Positions 54,301 through 64,000 of a DNA stretch of 64,000 nt are shown piece after piece (positions within the stretch are counted from its first letter, which is position 1; each line of letters begins with the position of its first letter). Source of the DNA: Paramecium tetraurelia. Taxonomy: Eukaryota > Ciliophora > Oligohymenophorea > Peniculida > Parameciidae. The notes beneath the pieces were generated by a model. That model searched no databases, was not told the origin of the DNA, and saw only the letters and a program-made list of their open reading frames with translations. The position numbers and the translations under genes were made by a program. The stretch spans positions 138,419-202,418 of the forward strand of contig NW_001799021.1 in NCBI RefSeq assembly GCF_000165425.1, written 5' to 3'.

Positions 54301-56645
54301 TGTGTGTTATTGATAAGTGTGAAATTGGATCAATAGTCATTATATTCTTACATCTTTGGCAACTCTTACAACAACATCTCGACAGTGGATGGAGAGGACG
54401 GCTATTTCAATATAATGATATCTACTGAGTATTCAATAATTCGCAATGGAGAAATGTTGATTGGTCATTCCGGAGAGAATATCATGTCCTATTATTACTT
54501 CTACGTAGACAACCCTGTGTAATTCATTCAAATTGCAGCCAGACCCATAGATGATTGTGATCCAGATATCTATGTGAACAAACTAGTCGATGATAAGATC
54601 TCCTACCCAACTGAAGATTCCAACACATATAAATCTATGTCATACAAATCAGACATTCTGATAATCAGAGAGCCTGACAACGTTGGATCCTACATAATCG
54701 GAGTTTTAGGATTCAGAAAGGAATGCACTTATGAGTTGCTGTTAAATTTTGCCGACATTGAATTGTATTACATATCAAATGGTCAATTTGCGGGGCATCA
54801 CATCAATCAGACAGTTTACTATTTCTATCAGCATATCCGAAAGGAGTCCTTCCGCATAATGGTTCAAGGAATGAATAACGTCGATGTGGCCATCAATACA
54901 TACTCCCAGTATAATGATAGCGAGGATGGTCTTTTTGATCTCCTCCCTTATTACGGAACAGATGACATCCAAATACTTCAGAAACACAACGACAACCTCT
55001 TTGGTGGTATAATTTAGATAAACCAAACAAATAAACACTTTTGCTATTATTGCACTTACATCATAGCCTTGAAACCTTTGAGGAGTGCTGACATTCAACT
55101 ATTAATAGCTTATAATTCAATACCACTGGATGTTGAGTATGGAAGGATCTACTATGATCAATGTGTTGATACTTGTAAGTATTACGTTGAACCTGGCGAT
55201 CTGAACATCTTTGTGTATTCATAAAGTATTGAGTTGAACTTTTATGACGAGGACACCTATTTGTACAGCATGAATCTTAGTTATTCTCAACACATTATTC
55301 CAATTAATTCATCACATATAGTCAGTATTGTCAATCCTCATGCAAATCAAGTGGCTTCGTATTGGTTGAGTCTATAGAGCGAATAGAACTTTGTCGATTT
55401 GCACCTAGGTAAATCATACAAGGGCAACAACACAGCTGAATAGAATGTTACGCAATTCACATTCACACCAATCACAGTAGAATAATGGTACACTGTGATT
55501 GTGAATTCGCAATCCATTGTCAGAGTGGAACTCTTTTATATGTCCAAGAATGTGAGTGAATTTATATTGATAAATCCAGTATAAGAATGGAGCATAAGCT
55601 AATCGCAAGTGGAATTGAAATACTAATTGCCCAGTGTGAATTATTTCTATAAGATTACCTTGTCATGTAAGGGGCAATACAGTATCACATTAAATTTGGA
55701 TGGTTTGAAATACATCGATTCTAATTAGCATTATGTTGAACAAATCTAATCCGCATAAATTTACAATATTTTTGGTTCAAAAGGACAAGAATTGCTCATT
55801 GAAAAGATCGATTGCCTAGGCCAAACTTAAAGCAATATTAGTTCCTATCAATTTAACAACTTGAGTGATATCTATTTCAATGTAACTCCAACCTCCTTTG
55901 CAAGCTACACAAAAGAGGGGTTATCCATAAGGAAGAACATCTACAGTTTGGTACCTCATCTACAATATTCTCACGATGCTTGGTACTTCAATAAGAGTAT
56001 CACTTATCAAGTGGAAGAGAACAAGGAGAATCAGACACTTATTGTTACTGTGGACACGATGAGCAGAAACAAGACAGGACTATTAGAACTCAAGATGCTT
56101 ATGTAAATATTCAAATTTATATTACGTAGTTACCAATTGCATTACTCCAATCAAGAGAACTTTATGAATGCCTTTGGTTGCCAAATGGACATTGAATCTC
56201 TCAAATATTACACTAGCAATTAACTGTACCATAGCAAATCCTTATAGACAGTCAAGGAGGAGAACGAGAAGGTAACCTTTCAAGGTAAAAGAATTAAAAT
56301 ACCATTAATTTAGTGCCTCGACCTCAGAGTTAAAAGGTGCTTTATGGCCTGATTGTGTTCTAAGCCTTCTATTAGGGATATGACTCCCCCTATACCTATT
56401 TCTATAACACTAGTTTGATTTACAATGGGACCCAATCAGATGTTAAGATCGAGGAGAAGGAGGATGTCATCAACAAGAATGAGGACTATGCGATGATGAT
56501 TGGAATTGCAGCAGCGACCTTTTTGGTTCTGATGGTGTTATTTTTGGGCATAAGGAAGGTGATATTGAGGAGGAAATAAGCGAAATTAGGGAAACCAAAG
56601 AATGCAACTGTGGATGAGGAATGGGAGTAAGTGAAAGCAGTATGA
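51331..56645 (+). CDS. Large type I membrane protein, unknown family
   Basis: 1744 residues after introns of 28, 23 and 29 nt. It has a signal peptide (MLILILLFQLTLSQ), a huge ectodomain, one transmembrane helix near residue 1700 (MMIGIAAATFLVLMVLFLGI) and a short basic cytoplasmic tail (RKVILRRKQAKLGKPKNATV). The ectodomain is rich in Tyr, Ile, Asn and Ser with alternating beta-like strands and recurrent short units (for example YYVQVSSVSLGLNESYEIQF) separated by about 120-150 residues. These may be degenerate beta-sandwich repeats. Cysteines are few and scattered, unlike the surface antigens. I know no named family. A cell-surface or adhesion role is a guess from topology only. Confidence 0.85.
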
Positions 56646-56754
56646 TTTAATTAGTTGTTTTGTTAAATAAATTTAAATGGTTGATTGTTCTAAGTAGAGA
56701 AGCTATATCTTTGAGGTTCTAGTTATTAATTATTATTTTCCAAAAATAATCCAT

Positions 56755-58899
56755 ATGCAAGTATTGGAATTTCACATTTATGAAACGTAATGGATGTTAC
56801 GTAAAGGAAAGTATAAATGCTTTGTAAACATCTCTGAGAAACACCTCACTCATCATTATTAACAGAGTGAACTGCCTGGAGTCCAACTGCAAATGTAATT
56901 GATACGTCGATTGCTGTATTGTCGATTGAAAATTATGCGTAAACATTTTCTCAAGTTCAATTCGAAACAGGGACGGATCCTCACTTAACTGGATCAATGC
57001 ATGCAACTATGCCATACCATGCAGAATTACATAGCCAAATGCCAAGATGTCCTTACTGAGCATCAAAATCCTTCCAACCGCAAGAGTAAGTACAAGTTGT
57101 TGGGAGATATGCAATCCCCCAGAGGCAACTCGAAACTCAAACAATTCCTAATTGAATTTGAACACGAACCATGGGACAAGAAGTCTCTCCTCTGGTTGAG
57201 ATATCATGAACAGGAACTCTTCACTTCCATCCAATAGATCTTAATGTTCAACTATTTGTACTTCAAAATGACCAATCTCAAAGAAGCCAGCCGCTTCTTA
57301 CACAAACTGATCCAACTGAAATTTGTGAAAACTCAAAAATCAGTTACCCTTTATCAAGAAGCCCTCACTCTCCTTCACTCCGCTTACTTTGAGAACTCTT
57401 ACGTTTTTCAAAATCAATTCTTTGATCCCATCTCCGAGATGCTCATAGATGCTTTGCGTGAGTACTACAGACCCAATTCCAATCAGAAGAAATGCAAGCG
57501 ACAAATGAAACTCTATGCTCAGTTGTTGATTATTAATTTGGATTTGCAAAGTAAGTCACTAGAATACAAGGACAAATACGACGAATCCGCATTGATGATC
57601 TCCATGGCCAATTATTTGAGTCAGCACATCTTGACCTTTGTAGGCAAACAAGACGAATTAATCAATTACATCAAATACGAATACGAATACAAACATGAAA
57701 AATATGAGCAGATCATCCTTGAACAATAGGATCTTAATCAATTTGTTTCATTCTTATATGGATTCGAAAAAAAACACCATTTTGAATAAAAACCGCAGTT
57801 CCCCCATCAAAGCAAATATGACATCAACAATAAAAGTGTGTACATCCTCCATCACCCAAGAGCCAAAAGTGATTTCAAACCCATGAAGGATCTTTCCAAA
57901 GAACCCACCAGAGATGGAAGTTTGTTTATGCCCAACACACCATCGTGTAGTAAGGACAATACGCAGAGACAAATCACCAAACCTCATAAGCAGAAAAGGA
58001 AGAAATTTTAAGAGAATCAGAGCTATTTAAGCAAACTGATATATCTAAGAAGTCTATCCGATTATAAATTAAGTTAAATGAATGTGGAGACAGATCTTCA
58101 GAAACATCTGAGAGGCTTAGAAGAAACGCTGCATAAGCTCGAACATCCCAATCAAATTAAATCGATCGATTAGGTTTTTAATCAAAAAATTGAATCTATT
58201 ACTTTTGAAAAATGCCTAACTCTCGATCAAGTCAAGGAAACTGCCAAGAAGATCATAGCTGCCGAATGGGAAGTTCATAAAGAGATGCCTGTTACCAAGA
58301 GTCTGATGAAATCGATTTCGGTCTCGGACATCTAATTGGAGAGGCTGTAATAACAATACAGCAAGTTACAAGAATACATCGAACTCCAGAAGATTGATTA
58401 TCATAATACACAGAAGGATCAGGCTCAATTGATCATGAAGGAGAATCAGGATTTGAAGAAGCTATAACTAAATCAACAGAAGTATTAGATGAAATTGAGA
58501 CATCAGAAGGTCCAACAATAATTGTCGATACCTAAGAAGCTATTGAATCTGTAGACTGATGAAGCAGGCCTGTCTCCAAAGTTCATCAAACGCAATACCT
58601 TAATGTTGAATACCTACAATGCCACCATCTTTGATAGAATGGACCCTGTCTTGAGGCAGAACAAAGAGTATTAGGCTGCGCAAAAACACTTAATGGATAT
58701 GATGGTGTCGAATCTCGAATAAAGGGATGAATTAAATTCTAAGAAGTTGAATTCCTTTATTAGTGTCAATAGTTTACCCAAATCGACTACTAGACTCCCT
58801 TCACCAAAAACTCTGGATGTCTCCTCTTAGCGATCTGATCACAAAAAGTCCTTCGCCTTTTCAAATAACTCGACAAGACTTGAGATAACCAAATTTTGA
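56755..58899 (+). CDS. Large coiled-coil hypothetical protein
   Basis: 714 residues, no intron. The start is the ATG at 56755, after which the frame is open to TGA at 58897. Residues 1-330 are helical and globular-looking (EPWDKKSLLWLRYHEQELF; FDPISEMLIDALREYY; LMISMANYLSQHILTFVGKQ). Then come a basic Ser/Lys/Pro-rich linker (about 350-430) and a long coiled coil (about 430-600; QLERLQQQYSKLQEYIELQK). The tail is Ser-rich. I recognise no family. Most internal short frames on the other strand are shadows. Confidence 0.8.
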
Positions 58900-58946
58900 T
58901 TATAAATGATTATGAAATATCATATATAATTTATTATTGTTTTCTT

Positions 58947-59489
58947 TCACAACACTTTATATTATGGTTAACTCAATTTCTTAGCCTAGTCTCTCATCTT
59001 CTCATCGTAGCCCTTTCCTCCCTCTTAAATCAATATAGATGCATTGGCTGGATCATGGAATGTGGGACTGATCGTATAATGTGACAATAATACTGATGGA
59101 TGACTTGATTAATGCCTGAAAAGATTTCTAAGAGAGTTGTGCCTGAAGTAAATGTTTCCTTGTTTGAAAGATACATGCATAATCTGCCCATCGGATAAAC
59201 ATTAACATGCTAGAACCCATTTCGGAATGTGATGTTTGGAGCCTCAGCAGGGAATCCAGGAGATCCATTAGTGCCATTCAAATCAACATCAACTACTATG
59301 TACGCCCCTATGTTTGCCTTAATCCATATCATTACCCTCATGCGGAGTGCCTTTCTCACCTTAATATTAAACAATGTAGGTTAAGGGACCTGTCTTTTTA
59401 TAAGAGCAGTTTGGAGGAAGTTGATCGGCATTCTCTTATAAGTTTTCTTCTTCAAACTATAATCTCTTCTGCTGAAACTATGTGGCCAT
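58947..59489 (-). CDS. Ubc9-like ubiquitin-fold E2 conjugating enzyme
   Basis: 162 residues with introns of 28 nt (near 59324-59351) and 26 nt (near 59070-59095). The E2 fold is clear: N-terminal helix with FQQKRLQFEEENLQ, GEKGTPHEGGAYIVVDVDL (as in GxxGTPWEGG of Ubc9), FPAEAPNITFRNGFQHVNVY, the catalytic Cys in MGRLCMYL, LLEIFSGINQVIHHP, then DPANASILIQ and a final KMRDQAKKL. The GTPxEGG sequence and the DPA motif favour the SUMO enzyme Ubc9 over other E2s. However, the usual HPNxxxSG is HVNVYPMG, so the pre-cysteine loop deviates (His-Val-Asn, not His-Pro-Asn). The catalytic Asn (in HxN) is present. Confidence 0.82.
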
Positions 59490-59555
59490 TAATCTTTTTT
59501 TATTTATATTTTATATTTTTATAAATTTCTATTAACTTTAAATACACCCCGACGA

Positions 59556-60690
59556 TCAATTTTAATCGCCATCCTCTCTCATACTAACTCGTTCTCCCCT
59601 CTCAAAACCATAAGAATAATCATTTTTTTCTCCTAAACCCTTTATTACTTCACAATTATAAACCCAAACAATGTAAAACTACTAATCAGATTCTCAACAT
59701 CAAAAAGGTATTCTATTTTACCTAATATCTTTTATTTCTCCTCTCCATTTTCATTCATATGATCTTACACCATTTTCTTATCATCTCTAATAGATAGTTG
59801 TGGTAAGGGATTATTTTGATTTAATAAGCTTTATTATAAATCAACCCTAAAATGGTGTTTCTAATGGATCTAAGTCAAAACTATTTATTTGTTTATGTTA
59901 TCATACCCTCTTGTTCAATAGTCTCCCCTAAGATTTCTTATAAGTAACATTACAACTCGCATTTGGTTTCTAAATGTCAATGTATACATCCTCTTCAAAT
60001 AAAGTGGCTATGGGTATATAAGGGTTAATCCATATTAATATATTATTTCAGCAACTTTACCCAAATTGCGTAATCACCTTCTGAATCAAAAGTATCCCGA
60101 ATTCCACGACAAGTGTTTTAATATAAAGTAGTAAAATCCACATTTAAAATAATTCCTTCTCTCTTCTTATTTAAGCCAGTTATTTTGATATTTATGTACA
60201 TAAAAAGTTTTGCTATCATCATTAGATTTGTGCGCATCTTTGATAAAAGGAGCGTGACATGACATTGATCATAATTAGGAAATGCCAGCATCTATTTGTA
60301 ATCCATAGAATTCAATTTAAAATCAGTGTAAATACTTGCAAATTTAAATGATGTGTGGTGTGATCCACATTCCTCAGATCTTATTTCTTGCCATCATTAC
60401 CAAAAATATATAATACTTCCTTTTTGGCAGAAGACGATTGTATCTCATAAAACCAATCTTTTTATGCCCAGCTTTTCTAGGAAAAGTGTTTCATCACTCC
60501 ACTTATACTGATTGTCAACGCTTTTGTAAATTCTTCCATTTTCAGATAACGCGAAGAGAGTATCTGATCAATATTTACCTTCTCTATCAGCATTGCGCAT
60601 TAGATAGAATTGGATAGAGTAGAATGCAGAATCAGCCTGGAATAGTGTGATCTTTACAGCACTTACACTAATTATTAAGAATATTAGCAT
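59556..60690 (-). CDS. Secreted-protein-like gene, broken or with unresolved introns
   Basis: Reading from 60690 there is a signal peptide (MLIFLIISVSAVKITLFQ) followed by protein-like sequence in changing frames: FALSENGRIYKSVDNQYKWS, DWFYEIQSSSAKKEVLYIFG, SIYTDFKLNSMDYKQMLAFP, RGIRDTFDSEGDYAIW, EDVYIDIQKPNASCNVTYKK, and finally YNCEVIKGLGEKNDYSYGF. The changes cannot all be explained by introns of normal size. An in-frame TGA occurs near 60570, where a 15-nt GT...AG segment could restore the frame. It may be a decaying pseudogene or a real gene whose introns I failed to resolve. I recognise no family. Confidence 0.42.
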
Positions 60691-60719
60691 TGTGTTTTAT
60701 TATATCATATGTGCTTAAA

Positions 60720-61104
60720 TCAAACAGCGAAGAAGCTTCTTGCCACATACTCTACAGCGTCATTGACAGTTCTGAAACACTCTACATCAATATCTGGAAA
60801 TTCTATTTCAAACTCTCTTTCAACTTCTACCATTACCTAATTTTAAATTCATGTTATGTACCTCTACGTAGGCCATGTCTGACAAACCGATGTCAGTCCA
60901 TGTAGATTGTAGAGTGATTCCAGAGGGATTCTTTACGTCGTCATGTAAGCTAATCACCTTTATCATTCGACGGGCAACATCTTCTGGATTCACATAATAG
61001 CCAGATTTTTCATTTCTCAAAATGATTGGTTGTTCATTCGATGCAAAGTATTTTGGTACTTAAAAGAATTATTTTCTAAACATCTGCACGAGTTGTCTAT
61101 TCAT
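60720..61104 (-). CDS. Mitochondrial acyl-carrier-protein-like, altered DSL motif
   Basis: 119 residues with one 25-nt intron (near 60841-60865). The N-terminus is basic and aromatic like a mitochondrial presequence (MNRQLVQMFRKQFFQVPKYF). The core then follows acyl carrier protein: VARRMIKVISLHDDVKNPS, TWTDIGLSDMAYVEVMVEVE, REFEIEFPDIDVECFRTVND, AVEYVARSFF. In ACPs the phosphopantetheine is attached to Ser of the D-S-L motif within G-L-D-S-L. Here the equivalent residues read G-L-S-D-M, so the acceptor position is Asp and Ser is displaced by one. Either this is a structural ACP homologue (for example a respiratory complex I subunit) or the Ser shift is tolerated. The start is 16 bp from the start of the divergent coiled-coil gene. 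Confidence 0.82.
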
Positions 61105-61120
61105 ATCTTAAATAATTAAA

Positions 61121-61900
61121 ATGTCTTAAAATATATTAAAAGACATACTTAAGCTGGTATGAGTAAAATACTACCCTTATAAGTTAGAAGGCCCCTCCTC
61201 AGACACTTTCTAAGATCTAGATTCCCAGCTCCTGTTCATCAAAGAAGCCATACTCCAAAATTTACAGAATCAAGATTATCAGGAACTTGAGAAATAAGTC
61301 CAGAAGTACGAGAGAGAAATACGAAAACACATTAGAGTTTAGCATTTATTATATATTATTAGACAGAGCAATAAATTAAACTATACTGTGAACAGCTCTA
61401 ACAATAATTAGAATAACTTCAATAAAATAATATAAACAAAAACATGAATCACGTATAAGTTCAATTCATTTACTTAGCAACTCAAGAAAGAAATTGCTGT
61501 CTTACAAGAATAAAACAAATATCTAATTGAAGAGAATACATTTCTGAAGAAGAAAATATAAGAGACAAATGATTATCAGCATTAAACTATTTCAAGCAAA
61601 TAGCCTCTGAAGTTAGTTGACTTTATTCGCAAGCAGAAAGTGCCTAATGACAAGGAACCTTATCTCAGTAATACTATTGACACTTCTTCAATTTATAAAA
61701 AAGACCAAAGCAAATAAAACTCAAAGACCATCTCTCAGCAAGTCACTGAATAGAACTATGATCATTGCAAGTAATTCGTTAATAATTTCAATATTATTTC
61801 CAACAAACAAAAAATTACATGCAATGCCAATAGGTAGAAGAAGAGTGTTAGTGAACATAAGCAAATCAAAAATAAACTAGAGTTATCTTCTATTAATTGA
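61121..61900 (+). CDS. Coiled-coil protein, unknown function
   Basis: 233 residues with introns of 27 nt (GTA), 26 nt (GTT) and 25 nt (GTA). The first 110 residues form a conserved-looking coiled coil (DLDSQLLFIKEAILQNLQNQ; KYEREIRKHIRTEQQIKLYC) that reminds me of cilia/basal-body coiled-coil proteins, but I cannot name the family. A second coil follows (QLKKEIAVLQEQNKYLIEEN), then a polar tail. It is divergent from the ACP-like gene. Confidence 0.78.
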
Positions 61901-62220
61901 TTTATATACTAAATTTATGTTTTCGTCATTTTTAAATTATAAAAAATATTTATTAAAAAGTTCATTGTAGGTAATATTAATATTTTTATAAAAAAAGAAA
62001 TAATTAATTATTTTATTAATGGGAAATTGCTTACGTTGATTCACCATAATTTCTATCCAAAATAATGAATAGGTCTTATTGAATCAACAAATTCTAATCT
62101 TGAAATATTTTAATGTCTCTATTATAACTTCAGGTGAATCATATTTTAATTTAAAAACCCAGATTTGATTTTAAAATATTATTATAAATATAAATAAAGA
62201 GACAAGATTCCTCCTTAAAT
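61901..62220. other. Intergenic region
   Basis: 320 bp without a supported gene, very AT-rich. A mini open frame at 62021 (MGNCLR then TGA) is too short to call. Confidence 0.5.
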
Positions 62221-62949
62221 ATGGTTAAATCACAAGAATGTTCATCCTAACTCAAGCACACCAAGAAGTATCAAAAAATAGATCGAGACTAACGCAGAAT
62301 AGTCCTAGACTTATTACTAAAAGAAAAATTATCCCTTTAAGAGGTATTCTCCATATTCCTTAAATTCCTTATCTAAATACCACTATATATTGCATTTTTG
62401 ACGATTCATTTCTAGGTAGCCAACAGACTTCATTTAAAGTACTGTACAGTCAGAACAATTCAAAAAGCATTCGAACAGGACGGTCGTATTGGAAAGAAAG
62501 AAACCAGGAAAAAGAAACTGAAAGTTGAGAGCATTGTTAGAGTGTCGGTCTTGAATCCCCTCACTCTCCAAGTTCAACCATTGTGTGTGCAATCTGAAAC
62601 CACTCAAGTATTGTATTTATCGAAGGCCTAGATCTATGTGGATAAGCAGCCCACTCACGAGGATCAATTAAATATAGCAAATGAACAGAAATAACTCATA
62701 TCATCCCAATATCAGAAGCTGACCCAGGCTCTAACTTAAGAAATTAAAAATACTAATTTAGCCTCACAATCACTCATACAAAACATGTTGCTCTCCTCTT
62801 AGATAGTGTTCAAACAAATTCTAGACTTTAAGCCTTAAATTTAAGCTCAAAAGGAATTTGATTCAGTATCGACAAGTCCCTACCCTTTCTAACAAATCTA
62901 ATCATACCCTTACTTTTACCCTTTGCCTCACTCTTTTCTCAGAATTTGA
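62221..62949 (+). CDS. Helix-turn-helix protein with an odd 72-nt insertion
   Basis: 218 residues if positions 62344-62415 are spliced out, 242 if they are kept. Near the N-terminus is a homeodomain-like helix-turn-helix of the type found in transposase and paired-domain proteins: RRIVLDLLLKEKLSLQE joined to VANRLHLKYCTVRTIQKAFE, then a basic stretch GRIGKKETRKKKLKVE. It is likely a DNA-binding protein. The insertion splits the motif exactly between the first and second helices, begins GTATTC and ends TCTAG, is divisible by three and has no in-frame TGA. The C-terminal half is Gln-rich and ends in a Tyr/Pro-rich tail. I recognise no catalytic domain. Confidence 0.7.
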
Positions 62950-63213
62950 TGAGATATTATGTATTCATTTCTGATCTCAATCTCCAATTAGAAAAATGCT
63001 TAAAATTCTGATGTTCTTAGAATTATCTACTTAACCATCGATTATGTTTTAACACAATATATTTAAAAGTCTATAAAGTTTATAGTTTGTTTATTATTCA
63101 TACTAACCAAAAGTTTAGTTTGTTAATCAAAAATAAGCATATTAATCACAAAATAATACTTAACAATAAGAATATTATGTTAAATTTATATTAAACAAAA
63201 CAAAGAAAAGGCT

Positions 63214-63469
63214 ATGAGTGCTCAGATCTCATAATTCAAATACTTCTGGACTTCTTAAGACAACAGTCATATTTATAACCAAGGTATGCTACTAGAAAAC
63301 CCTTTGTTTTTAGTAAGTGCAGCTCAACCTCAACATTTACATTCTACACCTCCTCCAGTCCTCTGATGATCTTCAGTTTCATTCCTTCCCTTTCGTTATC
63401 ATCGTCATCGTTTAGTCTTCTCTTGAATGGCATCACTGTTATAGTCTATCACAATTTTACTATCATTGA
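63214..63469 (+). CDS. Doubtful short gene
   Basis: An ATG followed by SAQISQFKYFWTSQDNSHIY and a candidate 34-nt intron (near 63281-63314) gives 73 residues that end with a hydrophobic stretch (FHSFPFVIIVIVQSSLEWHH). With a 30-nt alternative intron the product ends after about 40 residues. Neither version resembles a known family. It could be one exon of a gene I have not resolved. Confidence 0.3.
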
Positions 63470-63669
63470 TGATATATATTAATTCTTCATTTATGTATTT
63501 ATTGGATTCCTCCTTTAAACAATGAGATGAAATAAGAAAAGAAGGATGCAAAAATATCAAGTTTTATATGCTCCAGGTAGATTCGATGACTTTCTCCACC
63601 TTCCATCTATTTCAAGCCAATTTAACCATTTATACAATAATATTAACATATAAAAGTAATAGGTAATAG

Positions 63670-64000
63670 TCAGGGTTGGGTTGTTAACATATCTGACAAT
63701 TGAAATTTACTAAACTTCCTTAAATTTTCCAGATTTGGATATTATTTATCAAATCCTTTGGCTAAATTCAATAGTTTATTAGCTGAATCCATGGCATCAG
63801 AGTTGTCCATTTTCAAAGTTGAAACTATCAATGGTATAACTACTTCAGATGACAGTGTTTAATCAATTTACTCTACAATTTTTGAACTGACAATCAAAGC
63901 TGAACATGCAATTTGCACATACGTGTGATTATTAACAAATTCATAGTCATAAAGTGCCTTGAATAAATTAATGTATTTACCACTTTAGCAAGATATAATG
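63670..64000 (-). CDS. Armadillo/HEAT-like protein, C-terminal part only
   Basis: The 3' part of a gene whose start is beyond the right edge. After a 23-nt intron (near 63962-63984) the protein reads ALYDYEFVNNHTYVQIACSA, LIVSSKIVEQIDQTLSSEVV, IPLIVSTLKMDNSDAMDSAN, KLLNLAKGFDKQYPNLENLR and ends DMLTTQP at TGA (63670-63672). Helical pairs of this kind suggest an Armadillo or HEAT repeat protein, but too little is visible to name it. Confidence 0.65.

Noticed and set aside
62021-62041. MGNC-type start resembling the MORN gene N-terminus
   Set aside because: It stops after six codons and nothing downstream continues it.

Overview
This window reads as macronuclear DNA of a ciliate of the genus Paramecium. 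It is very AT-rich. Every recognisable protein reads through TAA and TAG as glutamine and ends only at TGA. Introns are tiny (about 20-32 nt, usually GTA...TAG or AAG). Typical Paramecium families are present: two giant cysteine-rich surface (immobilisation) antigens and a trichocyst matrix protein. I assembled exon structures by hand. For most genes the spliced length is an exact multiple of three, which supports the introns proposed here.

Left part (1-12.46 kb): a MORN-repeat gene with one apparent single-base frameshift, a gamma-tubulin complex component of the GCP3/Spc98 type, then about 8 kb that is gene-poor, contains a 150-N gap and holds only weak open frames (best: 11161-11640).

Centre (12.46-30.15 kb): two tandem, co-oriented, minus-strand surface-antigen genes of about 2540 and 2527 codons, separated by 2.5 kb without a convincing gene. 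Each has a signal peptide, a very long Cys-periodic ectodomain and a hydrophobic C-terminus expected of a GPI-anchored protein. They share blocks that are nearly identical, set between diverged blocks (a gene-conversion-like mosaic). Both carry single-base insertions that break the frame: six in the left copy, two in the right copy. After discounting these, both lengths are exact multiples of three.

Right part (30.9-64 kb): compact eukaryotic gene space, often under 100 bp between genes. In order: three coiled-coil or hypothetical genes with deoxyhypusine hydroxylase among them, a conserved unknown, a GyrI-like effector-binding-domain protein, a BEACH/WD40 protein, a trichocyst matrix protein, a small basic protein, a laforin-like CBM20 plus dual-specificity phosphatase, a small membrane-like protein, an FHA/RING-CH/FHA protein, a hypothetical, an axonemal dynein p28 light chain, a small basic protein, a 1744-residue type I membrane protein, a 714-residue coiled-coil protein, a Ubc9-like E2, a disrupted secreted-protein-like gene, a mitochondrial acyl-carrier-protein-like gene with an altered DSL motif, a coiled-coil gene, a helix-turn-helix gene carrying an odd 72-nt insertion, a doubtful short gene, and an Armadillo/HEAT-like gene that runs off the right edge.

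Functional themes are surface coat and secretory granules (antigens, trichocyst protein, BEACH), microtubules and cilia (GCP3, p28, coiled-coil proteins), and housekeeping (DOHH, Ubc9, ACP-like). There is no sign of operons. Genes are read one by one on both strands, and closely spaced divergent pairs may share promoters.
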